A stretch of DNA of 64,000 nucleotides from Candidatus Gastranaerophilales bacterium (GTDB lineage Bacteria; Cyanobacteriota; Vampirovibrionia; Gastranaerophilales; Gastranaerophilaceae). Of this stretch, positions 62,409 through 64,000 are shown piece by piece; the first letter of the stretch is position 1, and every line of letters starts with the position of its first letter. The position numbers and the translations under genes were made by a program. Location: contig CAJOJE010000004.1 in NCBI GenBank assembly GCA_905234865.1, positions 1 to 64,000 on the forward strand, read 5' to 3'. The notes below the pieces were generated by a model that was given only the letters and a program-made list of their open reading frames with translations, was not told the DNA's origin and ran no database searches.

Positions 62409-63637
62409 CAAAAAGAGTTGTAATTACGGGAATGTCAATTGCAAGCCCGTTGGGTTTCGGGGTCCGTAATTCTTTTAACAAACTTCAAAAACTTGAAAAT
62501 TGCATTGAATATCAAAAAGAACTTGAAGAATACGAAGGATTGCATACAAAATTAGCTGCAAGAATTAAAGATTTTAAAGTGCCCGATGACTTTACGAGAA
62601 AAACAACCAGAACCATGGGGAATATCTCTATAATGTCAACCGCAACCGCAAAAGAAGCGTTAATTGATTCGGGGTTAATAAACGATGAAATTATAACGAA
62701 CGGCAAAACGGGGGTTGCTTACGGCTCTTCAAGCGGCAGTTTGGATTCTGTTTTTGATTTTTATTCATTAAGTTTAACCAAAAAAGTTAAAAATATAAAT
62801 TCAGGCTCTTATATAAGAATGATGTCGCACACATGTGCCGTCAACATTTCATTGTATTTTAAAACAACCGGAAGATTAATCCCGACCTCAACCGCCTGCA
62901 CGTCGGGTTCAATGGCAATAGGCTATGCTTATGAGGCAATCAAATACGGCAATCAAACGGTTATGCTTGCAGGCGGAGCAGATGAATACAATGTGTGCAA
63001 CATAGGGGTTTTTGATACATTATTTGCAACAAGTACAAAAAATGATACTCCGAAATATACTCCCGCTCCTTTTGATAAAGAAAGGGACGGGCTTGTTTTA
63101 GGCGAGGGCGCAGGAACAATAATTCTTGAAGAATTGGAGCATGCCAAAAAAAGAGGCGCAAAAATTTATGCCGAGGTTATCGGCTTTGGAACAAATACGG
63201 ACGGAGTACATATTACAAACCCGAATTATGAAACAATGAGAGATGTCATGATAAAAGCACTTGATTGTGCCGAACTTGATAAAGATAAGATAGGATACAT
63301 CAATGCCCATGGTACATCTACAATTCAAGGCGATATTGCGGAATCAAAAGCCACTTATGAGGTATTCAAAAACAATTGCCCGATAAGTACGATTAAAAGC
63401 TACACAGGACATACTTTGGGCGCATGCGGAGTTATAGAAGCCGTTTTATCAATTGAAATGATGAATAAAAAAGCATTTTGCCCTACGTTAAATTTAAAAA
63501 ATATTGATGAACAATGCGCAAAACTCGACTATATAAAAAACGATTTCAGAGAAATCAACACCGATTATGTCATGACGAACAACTTTGCATTCGGCGGCAT
63601 AAACACATCCTTAATTTTAAAAAAGTTTAAAGGGTAG
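62405..63637 (+). CDS. Ketosynthase (FabF type), second, aryl-polyene-like cluster
   Basis: 410 residues with triad Cys165 (STACTSGS), His302 (NAHGTST), His336 (YTGHTLGA), a full FabF-like protein. In aryl-polyene systems the two ketosynthases have roles in different stages of the chain; which one starts is not visible. Overlaps the reductase by four bases and is followed by the exported protein gene three bases later. Confidence 0.92.
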   Translation: MTKRVVITGMSIASPLGFGVRNSFNKLQKLENCIEYQKELEEYEGLHTKLAARIKDFKVPDDFTRKTTRTMGNISIMSTATAKEALIDSGLINDEIITNGKTGVAYGSSSGSLDSVFDFYSLSLTKKVKNINSGSYIRMMSHTCAVNISLYFKTTGRLIPTSTACTSGSMAIGYAYEAIKYGNQTVMLAGGADEYNVCNIGVFDTLFATSTKNDTPKYTPAPFDKERDGLVLGEGAGTIILEELEHAKKRGAKIYAEVIGFGTNTDGVHITNPNYETMRDVMIKALDCAELDKDKIGYINAHGTSTIQGDIAESKATYEVFKNNCPISTIKSYTGHTLGACGVIEAVLSIEMMNKKAFCPTLNLKNIDEQCAKLDYIKNDFREINTDYVMTNNFAFGGINTSLILKKFKG

Positions 63638-63640
63638 GTT

Positions 63641-64000
63641 ATGCTAAATATCAACAAACTTTTTCCGACATTATTAATAATATTGTTATCAAACTTGCCC
63701 GTATGGGCAATAGTTGAAAATGAAATTCCTTTGGATGAAATTACGGTTGATAAAGATAATGTTGAACGGGAATTATCACCCGAAAACAAAACAAATAATA
63801 AATTCAAATTAAAAACGGCAAAATTTTTTGAAAACAGGAAGAAAATCAATTTTGAAAATTCATTTTTTAATGAACTTTCGGGAGAAATAAGATATCAGGG
63901 AATTTATTCTTTTGAAAAAGACGATAACAACTTGACCGGCAAATATCCTTTTTCGATAAACAGTGTTATTGAAACAAAATTCGATAAGGAAAAATACAGA
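63641..64000 (+). CDS. Exported protein at the end of the cluster, cut by the window edge
   Basis: ATG 63641 has AGGGTAGG directly upstream and opens a frame with no stop to the edge (120 codons). MLNINKLFPTLLIILLSNLPVWAIVE is a signal peptide. Then a linker follows and segments like GEIRYQGIYSFEKDDNNLTG and YPFSINSVIETKFD with alternating polar/non-polar residues, which could be beta-strands of an outer-membrane barrel. Function not readable; in aryl-polyene loci no such protein is standard, so it may be a local addition or a neighbour gene. Confidence 0.65.
   Translation, partial: MLNINKLFPTLLIILLSNLPVWAIVENEIPLDEITVDKDNVERELSPENKTNNKFKLKTAKFFENRKKINFENSFFNELSGEIRYQGIYSFEKDDNNLTGKYPFSINSVIETKFDKEKYR

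Noticed and set aside
1-64000. CRISPR array, prophage or insertion sequence
   Set aside because: No regularly spaced repeats, cas, transposase, integrase or structural phage genes were seen on either strand.

Overview
The window reads as a chromosomal contig end from an AT-rich, diderm (outer-membrane) bacterium. There is no rRNA, so taxonomy is inference. It best fits a gut-type Gastranaerophilales (Melainabacteria/Vampirovibrionia, the non-photosynthetic relatives of Cyanobacteria). The points in favour are Kdo genes (kdsC, kdsD), a LolA-like carrier, an exported SLH-domain protein, a PBS-lyase/HEAT-repeat protein, a pseudopilin with a GFTLAETL start and a wholly anaerobe-style metabolism. 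The RF2 gene carries the classical CUU-UGA-C programmed frameshift, so UGA is a normal stop here.

Layout. 1-870: the first codons of a pilin-like gene run off the left edge, followed by a decayed gene whose 3' part looks like a papain-like cysteine protease domain. 1.1-4.7 kb: Na+-pumping decarboxylase beta and alpha/biotin subunits with a biotin ligase. 4.8-17.4 kb: LD-carboxypeptidase, dnaX, pyrimidine phosphorylase, rlmH, dicarboxylate symporter, GT39-type glycosyltransferase, a REC plus degenerate-GGDEF protein, Kdo genes, a KDPG-type aldolase and a folate cyclo-ligase. 17.4-25 kb: HIT protein, exported and membrane proteins of unknown role, a short [4Fe-4S] ferredoxin, a family-5 peptide-binding protein, an RmlD-like reductase and an SLH protein. 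25-31 kb: radA, ftsZ, spmBA and a TPR protein. 30.9-36.5 kb: a tight minus-strand run aroB-aroK-aroC-nif3-coaBC-gmk-apt. 36.6-49.2 kb: prfB, hisS (broken by one in-frame TAA), HEAT protein, a homocitrate/isopropylmalate synthase homologue, miaB, pgi, an orphan kinase core, a shortened class I fumarase and a pseudopilin. 49.3-52.3 kb: rplU-rpmA, tRNA-Asp, a TM/coiled-coil/TPR gene apparently split by a frameshift, and a small exported protein.

The most striking region is 52.3-64.0 kb. Two divergent gene sets only 30 bp apart encode an aryl-polyene-like type II polyketide/fatty-acid system. The minus set holds an LpxL/COG4261-type acyltransferase, MMPL/RND exporter, LolA-like protein, 4HBT thioesterase, AMP-ligase fused to a hot-dog dehydratase, COG4648-type membrane protein, two acyl carrier proteins, PlsC-type acyltransferase and a Ketoacyl-synt_2 protein. 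The plus set holds a ketosynthase, dehydratase, ketoreductase, FabF-like ketosynthase and the start of an exported protein cut by the window edge. Together they should load an acid, extend it with alternating condensation, reduction and dehydration without enoyl reduction, and export or anchor the conjugated product at the outer membrane. No ammonia-lyase, methyltransferase or glycosyltransferase of the classical cluster is visible, and the cluster continues past 64,000.

Most gene pairs within these runs overlap by 1-16 bases or are a few bases apart. Many start codons are best placed downstream of the longest open frame, and TTG or GTG starts are clear for aroC and ftsZ. No CRISPR array, transposase, integrase or phage gene is visible.
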